The translations under genes and the position numbers were made by a program. Below the pieces are notes generated by a model, which made no database searches, was not told where the DNA came from, and was given only the letters and a program-made list of their open reading frames with translations. Of a stretch of DNA of 64,000 nt, positions 8,448 through 16,856 are shown in pieces. The stretch covers positions 372,001 through 436,000 of the forward strand of contig NZ_JAPDDS010000001.1 in the NCBI RefSeq assembly GCF_025950085.1. Reading direction: 5' to 3'. The DNA is from Luteolibacter flavescens (lineage in GTDB: Bacteria; Verrucomicrobiota; Verrucomicrobiia; Verrucomicrobiales; Akkermansiaceae). Position 1 is the first letter of the stretch, and each line of letters begins with the position of its first letter.

Positions 8448-8601
8448 GTCGGATGATTTCGGCAAACGGTGGCGTGTTCCTCCCGAATCGGCACGGACAA
8501 AAATCAGGCCCCACCTTTCGCGCGGGATCGGGCAGGTGGCAGAGACGGCAAACCACTTTTATTGCAATGCCGCCTGAACCGTCGAGGATGCGGCAGCCAT
8601 C

Positions 8602-9927
8602 ATGAGTGATCGAAGCCTCTATCCGCTCCGCGACCTGCCGAAGCAACGCCAGATCTGGAGCTGGATCTCCTATGACGTGGCAAACCAGTCCTTCACGCTG
8701 ATCATCAACACGCTGCTCTTCTCCATCTTCTTCGGCAAGGTGGTGGTGCAGGACGACACGAAGGACGACACCCTGTGGGCCATCGGCTTCGGCGGCAGCA
8801 TGCTGCTGGCCGCCATCCTGTCTCCCATCTTCGGGGCGGCTGCCGACGAGCGGGGATGGAAAAAGAGCGGGCTGATCGTCACCGGAACGATCTGCGGTGT
8901 CTTCACCTGCCTGCTGGCGCTCATCCAGCCCGGCCAGATCTGGCTCGCGCTGCTGCTTTATATCCCGGCAAATTGCGCCTTCGCCCTGGGGGAGAATTTC
9001 CTCGCTAGCTTCCTTCCTGCGCTGGCATCGGAAAAGGATATCGGGCGTCTCAGCGGCTTTTCGTGGGGCCTCGCTTATCTGGCCGCGCTGCTGCTGCTGG
9101 CGCTGACGGCGGGGAGCATGCTGCTCTTCAAGGTCGAGAGCGTGGAAAATTGGCGACCTTATTTCGTCTTCGCGGGGCTGTGGTTCCTCGCGTTCATGAT
9201 CCCCACGATTCGCGGGCTGAAGGAGCCGGCCATCACGCAGGTGGAGCATCCGGGCCGGAACTTCGTCGTCGATGGCTTCCAGCGCCTCGCCGAGAGCATC
9301 AGGCACTTGAAAGGCTACCGCGATCTGGGCCTGCTGATGCTCGCATCGTTCTTCTACGGCACCGGCATGAGCGTGGTGGTCTCCTTTGCCAGCAAGCTCG
9401 CCGAGGAATATGGCTTCGACCAGGTGAAGCTGGTGCTCTTCCTCGCGGTGATCACGGTGTCCGGCATTATCGGAACCTTCATCCCGATGAAGTTCCAGGA
9501 CCGCATCGGCCACCGGCGTATCACGGTCATGCTGCTCTTCGTCTGGATCCTCGCGGCGACGGGATTTGCCGCCTACGCCTACCTGCATGACTCCCACACC
9601 GCAGCGGGCGGCACCGATTACCCGACCTGGCCGCTGTGGATCATCGGGAACCTGTTAGGCTTCGGTCTCGGCTCCCTCGGTTCGGCCAACCGCGCGTTCG
9701 TCGGCTATCTCTCCCCGCCGGAAAAGGCGGCCGAGATGTTCGGCGTCTGGGGCTTCATGTTCAAGCTGGCGGCGGTGATGACGATCCCCTTCGCGTGGAT
9801 GAAAGACAAGTCGGGCACTCCGCCCGCGCTGCTGCTGCTGGCGGGATTCATCATCATCGGCATCGTTTTCACCCTCATGGTGGATGAAAAGCGGGGCTAC
9901 GCCGCTGCCCAAAGGGGTTCCAAGTGA
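8602..9927 (+). CDS. MFS transporter, UMF1/Atg22-like family
   Basis: This 441-residue inner-membrane transporter has about 12 predicted helices. The N-terminal signature QIWSWISYDVANQSFTLIINTLLFSIFF is typical of the UMF1 (Atg22-like) branch of the major facilitator superfamily, as is the motif GAAADERGWKK after helix 2. A second half follows after the loop at about residues 215-240. UMF1 proteins are usually annotated as permeases of unknown substrate; in yeast Atg22 is a vacuolar amino-acid exporter. It is divergent from the FGE lipoprotein gene and followed 30 bases later by the RGG-rich unknown. Confidence 0.88.
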   Translation: MSDRSLYPLRDLPKQRQIWSWISYDVANQSFTLIINTLLFSIFFGKVVVQDDTKDDTLWAIGFGGSMLLAAILSPIFGAAADERGWKKSGLIVTGTICGVFTCLLALIQPGQIWLALLLYIPANCAFALGENFLASFLPALASEKDIGRLSGFSWGLAYLAALLLLALTAGSMLLFKVESVENWRPYFVFAGLWFLAFMIPTIRGLKEPAITQVEHPGRNFVVDGFQRLAESIRHLKGYRDLGLLMLASFFYGTGMSVVVSFASKLAEEYGFDQVKLVLFLAVITVSGIIGTFIPMKFQDRIGHRRITVMLLFVWILAATGFAAYAYLHDSHTAAGGTDYPTWPLWIIGNLLGFGLGSLGSANRAFVGYLSPPEKAAEMFGVWGFMFKLAAVMTIPFAWMKDKSGTPPALLLLAGFIIIGIVFTLMVDEKRGYAAAQRGSK

Positions 9928-9957
9928 GCGAAATGCGCCCCGAAGAGGGGGCTTAAA

Positions 9958-11631
9958 TTGTCGCAAGGCGAGTTTGTCATTTCCCGTGGGATCGTTAGTC
10001 TCCGCGTCGTGAGCGACCCTTCCGATGAGCTGGCCAAGCGCCTGCTGTCCGCATTCGAGCTGGGCCCGTCTTGGGCACGGAGCGATGCACCGGCGAAAAA
10101 ACAACCCGAGTATCGAGACGAAGAAGCCCCGCGCGAGCGACGGGATCGTGGCGACCGCGACTTCCGCGGACGCCGTGATGACCGTGGCGGCGACCGTCGT
10201 GACCACCGCGGAGGTGGTGGTGGCGGAGGCGGTGGAGGCCGTCGTGACGACCGCCAGCGACGCGATGGCGGAGGCGGCGACCGTCGATTCCAAGGCCAGG
10301 GACAGGGTCACGGCCATGGCCGCGATCATGGGCCGCGCGATTTCCCGCAACCGGCGGAAGGCGTGCGCGTCTCGATCGCCCCGGCAGCCGAGGCGGTGCA
10401 TCTCGTGGTGAAGGAAATCCACCACGTGGCGCGTGTTTACTCGCTCTACGATGTCGCCCAGATCCTGCTCGCCGGTCGCGAACGCTATCACCTGCAGTTC
10501 GCGGTCTCGGACAAGGTCAGCCCGATTTTCAAGAGCAAGCTCGACTCGTCCCTCTGGCTGACGAAGGAAGAGGCGATCTCGCACTTCTGGCACTCCGCCG
10601 CGTCGAAGGAACTCTACGAGTCCGAGGAAGTGGAGACCGAGCCGCCGGCCGGGAATTTCCAGGTCGTGGCGCGCTGCGGCATGAGCGGCGAGTGGCTTGG
10701 GCCACCGAATTTCCACGGCTACCAGACCGCGCTGCGCCGCATCCACCGCGAGCAATTCGCGACCATGCCTTTCGAGGTGTATTCGTCGCGCGTTCGCACC
10801 GAGCGTGGCGAGGAAGCGGTGAATGCCTGGCTGGAGACGATGAAGAAGCGCGTGCGCTGGCGTCTCAAGGATGGCGGCGACGATGCCTGGAGCTTCGACC
10901 GCGGCGAGATCGAGCGTGACTTCACGACGAAGCGCTTCGCCGAAGTCTTCGAGGAAGTCCGCAGTGCGGAAATCCCGGGGAACATCCCGGCACGCGATCT
11001 TTCGCCCGGTCTGCTCGCCTGTGTCCGCATTGCCAGTTCGCATGCACGCAAGCACGCGGCCATCCTGATTCCCGCGATCTGCCGACTTCTGGAAAACGAG
11101 CACCTCTCCGTCTTCAAGCGCGAGGGCAAGCTCTTCACCGGTCCGGCACGCCCGCATCCGCTGACCACCGATGCGATCCTCGCCGAGCGCCCGTCCGCTA
11201 TCGTCGAGTGGCTGGAAAAGAATCCGACCACGAAGCTGGCCGATCTCTGGAAGGGCGTGCTGCCCGAAGGCGAGACCGAACCGAGCAAGGAATGGTTCGC
11301 CGATCTCTTCTGGCTGCTCACGCAAGGACACGTGCTGCTCTTCGCCGATGACTCGCTGGTGCTGCCGCGCCGCCGCGCGCCGCAAGGCACCAAGCAGTCC
11401 GGCACTGCCACCGCCAAAGCCCCGGCCACCAAGTCCGCGAAGAAGAAGCGCAAGAAGCGGAAGCGGAAAGCCCGTGCCCCGATGGTCGCCGTGCCGACAC
11501 ATGCGAAGACGGTCCGCACCATTTCCCGCATGTCCGTGGGCAAGGTCCGCATGCTGCGCGGGCCGGAGATGCTGTGGCGTCGCCGCCTCGTGAAGCGCGG
11601 GAAAATCGCCTCGCTTGTGGAGGAGGAATAA
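9958..11631 (+). CDS. Uncharacterised protein with RGG-like disordered region and basic Lys/Arg tract
   Basis: I do not recognise a named family. The start appears to be a TTG at 9958, preceded by a GAGG-rich stretch; an in-frame GTG at 10009 is an alternative. After ~45 ordered residues comes a disordered Arg/Gly/Asp segment (about residues 50-120) with RRDDRGG and GGGGGGGGGRR runs, like RGG boxes in RNA-binding proteins. A conserved-looking globular middle follows (VYSLYDVAQILLAGRERYHLQF, GPPNFHGYQTALRRIHREQF). A late helix-rich part ends in WFADLFWLLTQGHVLLFADDSLVLPR, resembling a winged helix. The C-terminus has KSAKKKRKKRKRKAR and more basic residues. The total is 557 aa. A nucleic-acid-binding role is inferred. 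Confidence 0.7.
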   Translation: MSQGEFVISRGIVSLRVVSDPSDELAKRLLSAFELGPSWARSDAPAKKQPEYRDEEAPRERRDRGDRDFRGRRDDRGGDRRDHRGGGGGGGGGGRRDDRQRRDGGGGDRRFQGQGQGHGHGRDHGPRDFPQPAEGVRVSIAPAAEAVHLVVKEIHHVARVYSLYDVAQILLAGRERYHLQFAVSDKVSPIFKSKLDSSLWLTKEEAISHFWHSAASKELYESEEVETEPPAGNFQVVARCGMSGEWLGPPNFHGYQTALRRIHREQFATMPFEVYSSRVRTERGEEAVNAWLETMKKRVRWRLKDGGDDAWSFDRGEIERDFTTKRFAEVFEEVRSAEIPGNIPARDLSPGLLACVRIASSHARKHAAILIPAICRLLENEHLSVFKREGKLFTGPARPHPLTTDAILAERPSAIVEWLEKNPTTKLADLWKGVLPEGETEPSKEWFADLFWLLTQGHVLLFADDSLVLPRRRAPQGTKQSGTATAKAPATKSAKKKRKKRKRKARAPMVAVPTHAKTVRTISRMSVGKVRMLRGPEMLWRRRLVKRGKIASLVEEE

Positions 11632-11670
11632 GGTCTCCGGTTAACTTCGCGACTTCTATCTTATCAAAGC

Positions 11671-11701
11671 AAATGCTCACCCGGATAGCGGGTGAGCATT
11701 T
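11671..11701 (+). terminator. Intrinsic terminator after the RGG-rich protein gene
   Basis: A 12-bp stem AAATGCTCACCC / GGGTGAGCATTT with a 7-base loop is followed by TGTGTTTTT. It lies 40 bases downstream of the stop codon. It could also stop minus-strand transcripts coming from putA, since the stem starts with As. Confidence 0.88.
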
Positions 11702-11728
11702 GTGTTTTTCAGAGAGTGTAAGGAGTGC

Positions 11729-11782
11729 CTCGCCCCGGCGAGCCCGGATTCTCCCCCCAGATCACCCGGGTTCTAACCCGGG
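11729..11782. repeat. Two short palindromes downstream of putA
   Basis: CTCGCC-CC-GGCGAG lies at 11729-11742 and CCCGGGTT-CT-AACCCGGG at 11765-11782. The second lies just beyond the putA stop on the minus strand. Neither is followed by a T tract, so these are hairpins of unclear use, possibly aiding termination or transcript stability together with the hairpin at 11671. Confidence 0.5.
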
Positions 11783-11796
11783 ACGAAGCACCTGAA

Positions 11797-14700
11797 CTAT
11801 CGCAATTCTTCCGGCCGGGGCAATACCGATCCATGCCGGTGACGGGTTTCTGAGACAGCTTGTTCCCGGAAAAACGCAGGAAGTTCGAGCTTCCCTGACC
11901 ATACAGGATCATGGGTAACGATTCTGACGCCCGCTTCGATCGCTGCTGCGATAAGCTTCTTCGAAGGTGACGGCGCCCGGAGGACTCCGTATTTGGAGGC
12001 TCCCAGACGGCTGGCAAGTGCCTCATCCGTCTCATGGGTAATGGAGATTCCCTTCACCGGAAAATCCGTCCCCGGCGGGAGCGAGAGTTCCGAATCGAGA
12101 CCCGCAGCACGCGCCGCGATGAGCAGACGCGCGATCGTGACAGCATCCATCGATGCATTCGCGCGAATCAGGCACTGCGAGAAACGGCGGTAGCGGAAGA
12201 CATTCGCCTCGCACGCGAGTGCGGACGGGTCGTGCTCGATGCCGAATTCGTGCTTCATCCACCAGGCATCGCTGCCGGCGGCGGCTTCCAATTCCGCAGA
12301 CGAGGCAACCGGGGCCAGGGTCTTCAGAAGGTCGAGCACTTCCGCCGAAGGCGATTCGAGCAGTTGCGGGAGTCCGTCATTCTGCCACACGGCGAAGAGA
12401 GGGACGTAGTTCGGCCCGCCGGCCTTTGCTCCCGGGCCGAAGCAGGAACGCTTCCAACCGCCGAAAGGCTGGCGCTGCACGATCGCACCGGTGATCGGGC
12501 GATTGATGTAGGCATTGCCGACCTCGGCCTGGTCGCGCCACGCATCGATCTCCGCGGGATCGAGTGCATGAATGCCGCCCGTGAGACCGAATTCGGAGTC
12601 ATTCTGGATGCGGATCGCGTGGTCAATATCGTTCGCCCGGACGAGGCCGAGCACGGGGCCGAAGCACTCGGTGCTGCGGAACCAACTGTCCGGCGTGACG
12701 CCCAGCTTGATGCCCGGCGACCAGAGGCAAGGATTCCCGTCCAGCATCTGCGGTTCCAGCAGCCATTCCTCGCCGGGATCCAGCGTGGTGAGTGCGCGCT
12801 GCAGGGCTTCGCCAGGCTCGCGAATGATGGTCGTCACCACCGAATCGTATTCCCAAGAGACACCTGCCTTCAGCGACGCTGCGGCATCACGCAGGCGGCG
12901 GCGGAAGCCCTCGTCGTCGTAGAGTTCGGCTTCCACGATGGCGAGCGAGGCGGCGGAGCACTTCTGGCCCGCGTGGCCGAAGGCGCTCTTCACGAGGTCT
13001 TTCACCGCGAGGTCCGGATCGGCGGACGCCGTGATCACCAGCGCGTTCTTGCCCGATGTTTCGGCGAAGAGGCGCAGGTCCGGCTTCCACGAGAGGAACA
13101 TTCGCGCGGTCTCATAGGCACCCGTGAGGACCACCGCGCCGATGCGCTCGTCGGTCACCAGCGAGCGACCGATGTGGTTGTCAGGGCAGGGGAGGAATTG
13201 CAGCACGTCGCGCGGGACGCCGGCATCCCACAGGCAGCTCACCATTTCCCAAGCGGTCAGCACGGTCTCCGGCGCGGGCTTCAGGATGACGGTGTTTCCC
13301 GCTGCGAGCGCAGCGAGGATGCCACCACAGGGGATGGCGTAGGGGAAGTTCCAGGGAGGCGTCACCAGCACCGTGCCGATCGGCTCGGAGTTCACGCCGT
13401 CGAAAGCACCCTGGCGCGAAAAACTACGGGCATAGTAGTCGGCGAAGTCGATGGCTTCGCTCAACTCGGCATCGGCCTCCATGACCGCCTTGCCAGCGTC
13501 CATTACCATGGTGGCGATGGCCTCGCCACGGCGTGATGCGATGACGGACGCGACTTTCGCGAGGATAATGGCGCGATTCGGCCAGCCGAGATTCCGCCAC
13601 GGCGAGCGCGCGGAAACGGCGACCTCCAGCGCGCGCTCGATGTCCTCCGGGCCACCCAGCGCATGGCGATAGGCGACGTGGCCAGGGCGGGCCGGGTCGG
13701 TGCCGTCGGCCGTCGCGGTTCCGGATGAGGTCATGCCTCCGATCTGGAGCGGGACGAAAGGCGGCTCGGCCTTGCGCATCGCATCCACCTTCTCGCGAGC
13801 CCAGCGGACATTGTGCGGCAGGGACCAATCGGTGTCGGCTTCGTTGTGGAAAGGTGTGTCGAGCGGCAGTGGGACGCGGTTTTCCGTGGTGCGATCCTGC
13901 ACGCGCTGCGGCCCGTAGATGGCAGTCGGGACCATGGCGCACGCATCGAGGAAGCGCTTCTTCTGGCGATCCCAGGCTGCATCGCCCGGCTTCATGCCGA
14001 AGAGATCGTGGAGGAAATTTTCCGGAGACGTATTCTCATCCAAGCGGCGGACGAGGTAGGCGATCGCGCTGTGGAAGTCCTCGCGGTTCACCACCGGGGC
14101 GTAGAGCAGCAGGCCCTTCGCGGCATCGCGGACGGTGCGTGCCTGATGGTTCGCCATGCCTTCCAGCATCTCGAATTCCACCCGATCCTCAACGCCCTCG
14201 CGGGCGCGCAGGAGCAGGCCGTAGGCGATGTCGAAGAGATTGTGGCTGGCCACGCCGAGACGCACGGCCCGGGCGACTTCCTTGCGGCATCCTTCATGGA
14301 GCATGCGCTTGAAATTCGCGTCCACTTCCACCTTCGAGCCGTAGGGCGCGAGCGGCCAGTCGTGGATCTCGGCATCCACCTTCTCCATCGCGAGATTGGC
14401 ACCCTTCACGATGCGGATCTTGATGCTGGCACCACCCGCATCCACGCGCTTCAGCGCCCATATATTGAGCTCCTTTTGCACCGGCCACGCATCCGGCAGG
14501 TAGGCCTGCAGCACGATGCCTGCTTCCAGCTTCTGGAACTCCGGCTCATCGAGCACGTCGCGGAAGGCGGCGCAGGTGAGGCGAAGATCGCGATACTCCT
14601 CCATGTCGAGGTTCACGAACTTCGCGGGCGAAGACTTCATCGCGGCGCGGTAGAGTTCGCGCAGGCGCCGCTTGATCTCGATCAGCGTTTCGTCCACGGC

Positions 14701-15321
14701 CACGAGGTGGATCTGGCTGAAGATCGCGGAAATCTTCACCGAGATGTAGTCGGTGTCCGGATCGGCCAGGCGGGTGAGATTCGCTTCCAGGCGGTGGTTC
14801 GCTTCCTCTTCGCCGAGCACGGCCTCGCCGAGCTGGTTGAGGTTCATCCGCATGCCCGCGTCGCGTCGGCGGCGGAGGTGCTTGCGCAGCTTCGCCTCCT
14901 CTGCGGGCAGGATGACGGAAGAGCTTTCCTGGCGCATCTTTTCCGCCACCAGCGGCATGACGATCTCCGGAGCGGCCGCGGATGCGATCTCCCCGGCGCG
15001 CATCGCCACCCGGGCAACGAGCGGGAGATACTGCGGCACGCCGTAGTCCTCGACGAGGTCGCGGAAGCGCTTTGCCTCGCGGGCAGCGGTCGGCGGGCGG
15101 AAAACCTGGTCCGCCATCGCGAAGGTGAATGCCTTGCCCGGTGCATCGTCCATCATGGCCGCCATTTGGCGGGCTTGGAGCTTCTCGCCGAGACGCTGGC
15201 CGCGGGTGGCTTCCAGCAGGAGTTCGGCGGCCAAGGCGATCGCCTCTTCAGGCAATTCCGCGTCTGAAGGTGGGAACTGGCGGCTCCGGTCGATGCGATC
15301 GCATACACGAGTCATACCCAT
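11797..15321 (-). CDS. putA: Bifunctional proline dehydrogenase / L-glutamate gamma-semialdehyde dehydrogenase
   Basis: PutA oxidises proline to glutamate in two steps. The 1174-residue protein has an FAD-dependent PRODH barrel at about residues 60-460, with RIVKGANLAMEKVDAEIHDW, FEMLEGMANHQARTV and DENTSPENFLHDLFG. An aldehyde dehydrogenase domain spans roughly 510-980, with FAETSGKN (Glu ~754) and GHAGQKCSAAS (catalytic Cys ~788). About 190 C-terminal residues follow that are not part of either enzyme core. No N-terminal ribbon-helix-helix DNA-binding domain is present, so it is not a PutA repressor. I use the ATG at 15321; a GTG one codon upstream and an ATG at 15315 are alternatives. It stands alone. 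Confidence 0.93.
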   Translation of the reverse strand: MGMTRVCDRIDRSRQFPPSDAELPEEAIALAAELLLEATRGQRLGEKLQARQMAAMMDDAPGKAFTFAMADQVFRPPTAAREAKRFRDLVEDYGVPQYLPLVARVAMRAGEIASAAAPEIVMPLVAEKMRQESSSVILPAEEAKLRKHLRRRRDAGMRMNLNQLGEAVLGEEEANHRLEANLTRLADPDTDYISVKISAIFSQIHLVAVDETLIEIKRRLRELYRAAMKSSPAKFVNLDMEEYRDLRLTCAAFRDVLDEPEFQKLEAGIVLQAYLPDAWPVQKELNIWALKRVDAGGASIKIRIVKGANLAMEKVDAEIHDWPLAPYGSKVEVDANFKRMLHEGCRKEVARAVRLGVASHNLFDIAYGLLLRAREGVEDRVEFEMLEGMANHQARTVRDAAKGLLLYAPVVNREDFHSAIAYLVRRLDENTSPENFLHDLFGMKPGDAAWDRQKKRFLDACAMVPTAIYGPQRVQDRTTENRVPLPLDTPFHNEADTDWSLPHNVRWAREKVDAMRKAEPPFVPLQIGGMTSSGTATADGTDPARPGHVAYRHALGGPEDIERALEVAVSARSPWRNLGWPNRAIILAKVASVIASRRGEAIATMVMDAGKAVMEADAELSEAIDFADYYARSFSRQGAFDGVNSEPIGTVLVTPPWNFPYAIPCGGILAALAAGNTVILKPAPETVLTAWEMVSCLWDAGVPRDVLQFLPCPDNHIGRSLVTDERIGAVVLTGAYETARMFLSWKPDLRLFAETSGKNALVITASADPDLAVKDLVKSAFGHAGQKCSAASLAIVEAELYDDEGFRRRLRDAAASLKAGVSWEYDSVVTTIIREPGEALQRALTTLDPGEEWLLEPQMLDGNPCLWSPGIKLGVTPDSWFRSTECFGPVLGLVRANDIDHAIRIQNDSEFGLTGGIHALDPAEIDAWRDQAEVGNAYINRPITGAIVQRQPFGGWKRSCFGPGAKAGGPNYVPLFAVWQNDGLPQLLESPSAEVLDLLKTLAPVASSAELEAAAGSDAWWMKHEFGIEHDPSALACEANVFRYRRFSQCLIRANASMDAVTIARLLIAARAAGLDSELSLPPGTDFPVKGISITHETDEALASRLGASKYGVLRAPSPSKKLIAAAIEAGVRIVTHDPVWSGKLELPAFFREQAVSETRHRHGSVLPRPEELR

Positions 15322-15379
15322 CACGTTAACTCAGGCGTCTTGACTGAATAAGACAAGAGCCCCGCGACCGGTGGCCAAT

Positions 15380-16405
15380 TCAGGGCGTGCCCGTATTCGC
15401 TCCCGGCACGCGGTAGGAAACCTTGTAGAAGCCCCGATCCGCCTTGGTATCAACGTAGATGGACAGGCTTCCTTCCGCAGTGGCCACGTGCTTGTGACGG
15501 TCGATGGTGCCGGTCTGCGTGACCGAAAAGGGCAGTGCCTTCCAGTCCAGATCCGCCAGCGTGGGGTTCCCGTAGATCTCGTAGCAGTAGCCGGCGTAAA
15601 CGGGGATGGTCAGCTTGAAGCGCACGGTATTGTTCGGCCCGGCGACCGGGGTGCCCGTCGCCACGAATCCGCCCGGCGCAGGGTAGGTGGGCTCGACGGG
15701 AGTGAAGCCGCTGACGAAATCCCAGTTCGTGTAAACCTCGCCGGTGGTGGCGCCCTCCAGGGGGAGGAAGTCCAGGAGGATGGCCGCCTTTTGCGCAGCG
15801 GTCAGCGATGCGAAGACGTTGTCGTTCGAGTTCTGCGTCGCCCAGCGGCTGCCATTGTTGGCATAGGCCACCTCGTTCCATCCCGTCTGGGTGCAGGCAC
15901 GGGTCGTCCTGCCCGGCAAGGTGACGCCCCAGTGGAAATGGCGGGTGCGTCCATTGTAGAGCCCGGCCTTGATGGTGCGGAATTTGAAGTAGCCCGTGGA
16001 GCTGGTTAGGAATTGGCCGAAGCCCGCGAAATTCGCATCGCACGCGGCATTCCGGCCAACGCCAGTCGAGTAAACGTAGTCGCCCTCGTGGTCGGCATGC
16101 CAGCACTCGACCAGCGCGTTCTTCACCGGATTCCCCGATGAGTCCAGCACGCGCCCGGTGATGTAGGTCACGATGCCCGTGGCGATGTTCAGATTGTCCG
16201 AGAGCAGGACGAGGTCGTTGTCCTTATCCAGCGGGATGTCATCGGCGAGCGGGTAGTAGGGGCCCTGGGTGACGATCGGCGATTGGGTCAAGGCCTCGGC
16301 CAAGAAGCCGGGCAAGGTGAATCCGGCGGAGGCGGCGGCCATGCTCTTGAAGAAGCGGCGGCGGCTCACGGGAATGTAAACGGGCAGGGGTTTTCTCTCG
16401 TTCAT
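15380..16405 (-). CDS. Tat-exported intradiol ring-cleavage dioxygenase
   Basis: This 341-residue protein starts with a twin-arginine signal (VSRRRFFKSMAAASAGFTLPGFLAEAL). The body matches the intradiol (catechol/protocatechuate 3,4-) dioxygenase fold: VTQGPYYPL, then ITGRVLDSSGNPVKNALVECWHADHEGDYVYS, then GYFKFRTIKAGLYNGRTRHFHWGV. Likely Fe(III) ligands are Tyr110 or Tyr112, Tyr150, His156 and His158. An extra ~140 residues at the C-terminus form a beta-rich extension. Export of such an enzyme is unusual and points to an extracytoplasmic phenolic substrate; that is inference. The ATG at 16405 places the RR motif correctly. Confidence 0.85.
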   Translation of the reverse strand: MNERKPLPVYIPVSRRRFFKSMAAASAGFTLPGFLAEALTQSPIVTQGPYYPLADDIPLDKDNDLVLLSDNLNIATGIVTYITGRVLDSSGNPVKNALVECWHADHEGDYVYSTGVGRNAACDANFAGFGQFLTSSTGYFKFRTIKAGLYNGRTRHFHWGVTLPGRTTRACTQTGWNEVAYANNGSRWATQNSNDNVFASLTAAQKAAILLDFLPLEGATTGEVYTNWDFVSGFTPVEPTYPAPGGFVATGTPVAGPNNTVRFKLTIPVYAGYCYEIYGNPTLADLDWKALPFSVTQTGTIDRHKHVATAEGSLSIYVDTKADRGFYKVSYRVPGANTGTP

Positions 16406-16451
16406 GGCACGGGCGGGTTGGGATGTGCGCGAGGAGAATGGAGGGGGGATT

Positions 16452-16506
16452 GGGGGCCGCCCGCTCCTCCGCCAGGGCACACGGTGCCATGGCCGGGCGG
16501 ACCCCC
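16452..16506. repeat. Tandem hairpin repeat unit 1
   Basis: The outer stem pairs GGGGGCCGCCCG (16452-16463) with CGGGCGG-A-CCCCC (16494-16506; the A is bulged). An inner hairpin GGCAC-ACG-GTGCC lies at 16476-16488. The 11-base GCTCCTCCGCC (16463-16473) after the left arm is shared exactly with unit 2. Confidence 0.75.
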
Positions 16507-16548
16507 GCTTTACCTGGAAATCCTATCTAACAAGTGGCTCCGGGGACT

Positions 16549-16597
16549 GGAGGCCCGCCTGCTCCTCCGCCGGGCAAGCCCGGCCAGGCGGACCTCC
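16549..16597. repeat. Tandem hairpin repeat unit 2
   Basis: The outer stem pairs GGAGGCCCGCCT (16549-16560) with AGGCGGACCTCC (16586-16597), with one mismatch. An inner perfect stem GCCGGGC-AA-GCCCGGC lies at 16569-16584. It repeats the GCTCCTCCGCC linker of unit 1 at 16561-16571, so the two are copies of one element about 97 bases apart. Confidence 0.75.
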
Positions 16598-16741
16598 GGA
16601 ATTCCCGGATGTCATTCCGATGGACCCGGCATCCGCGCCCGATCCCATGGCCGCGAGAAAGCCGGCGAGGCTTGCGGGAGCGGGATGTGTGGTGCGCTTC
16701 ATGGATGCCGTATCGATGTGCCCACCGTAGCCGATGCCCGA

Positions 16742-16757
16742 TTAAGGGTGCGTTAAG
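16742..16757 (+). promoter_or_regulatory. Direct repeat TTAAG-N6-TTAAG upstream of the response regulator
   Basis: Two TTAAG copies are spaced 11 bases start to start (16742 and 16753), one helical turn, as expected for tandem binding of an OmpR/PhoB-type regulator. An inverted copy CTTAA lies at 16803-16807. The regulator gene begins at 16857, so autoregulation is plausible but unproven. Confidence 0.45.
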
Positions 16758-16856
16758 CGCGGGGAAATCTGCGGAAATTTCGCGCGGCGGCTTTCATCGT
16801 GGCTTAATCCACGCTGTGATAGCCTGCCCCCGGCACTGGGTGTGCCGCCTTCAATC

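Larger units (their letters stand above)
16406..16856. other. 451-base intergenic region with repeats and regulatory sites
   Basis: I see no convincing gene in this space between the divergent dioxygenase and response-regulator genes. It contains two hairpin repeat units (16452-16506 and 16549-16597) and a TTAAG direct repeat (16742-16757). Short open frames here are GC-rich chance frames over the hairpins. Confidence 0.7.

Noticed and set aside
10200..10290. Simple GGC/CGG-type repeat as a CRISPR or minisatellite
   Set aside because: It is coding low-complexity sequence for the Arg/Gly region; units are irregular and there are no spacers.
9655..11502. 615-codon open frame on the minus strand
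   Set aside because: It is a mirror of the high-GC plus-strand genes (MFS end and RGG protein); its translation is Arg/Ala/Gly-rich with no domain sense and crosses two real genes.
11721..11795. tRNA-like segment (GGGTTCTAACCC resembling a T arm)
   Set aside because: The loop is 6 bases and lacks the TTCRA pattern, no 7-bp acceptor can be paired, and no anticodon arm fits. It is better explained as two palindromes downstream of putA.
12034..15267. Long plus-strand open frames (500 and 484 codons) over putA
   Set aside because: They are antisense to a clearly identified PutA; long antisense frames are expected at this GC content and the translations show no motifs.
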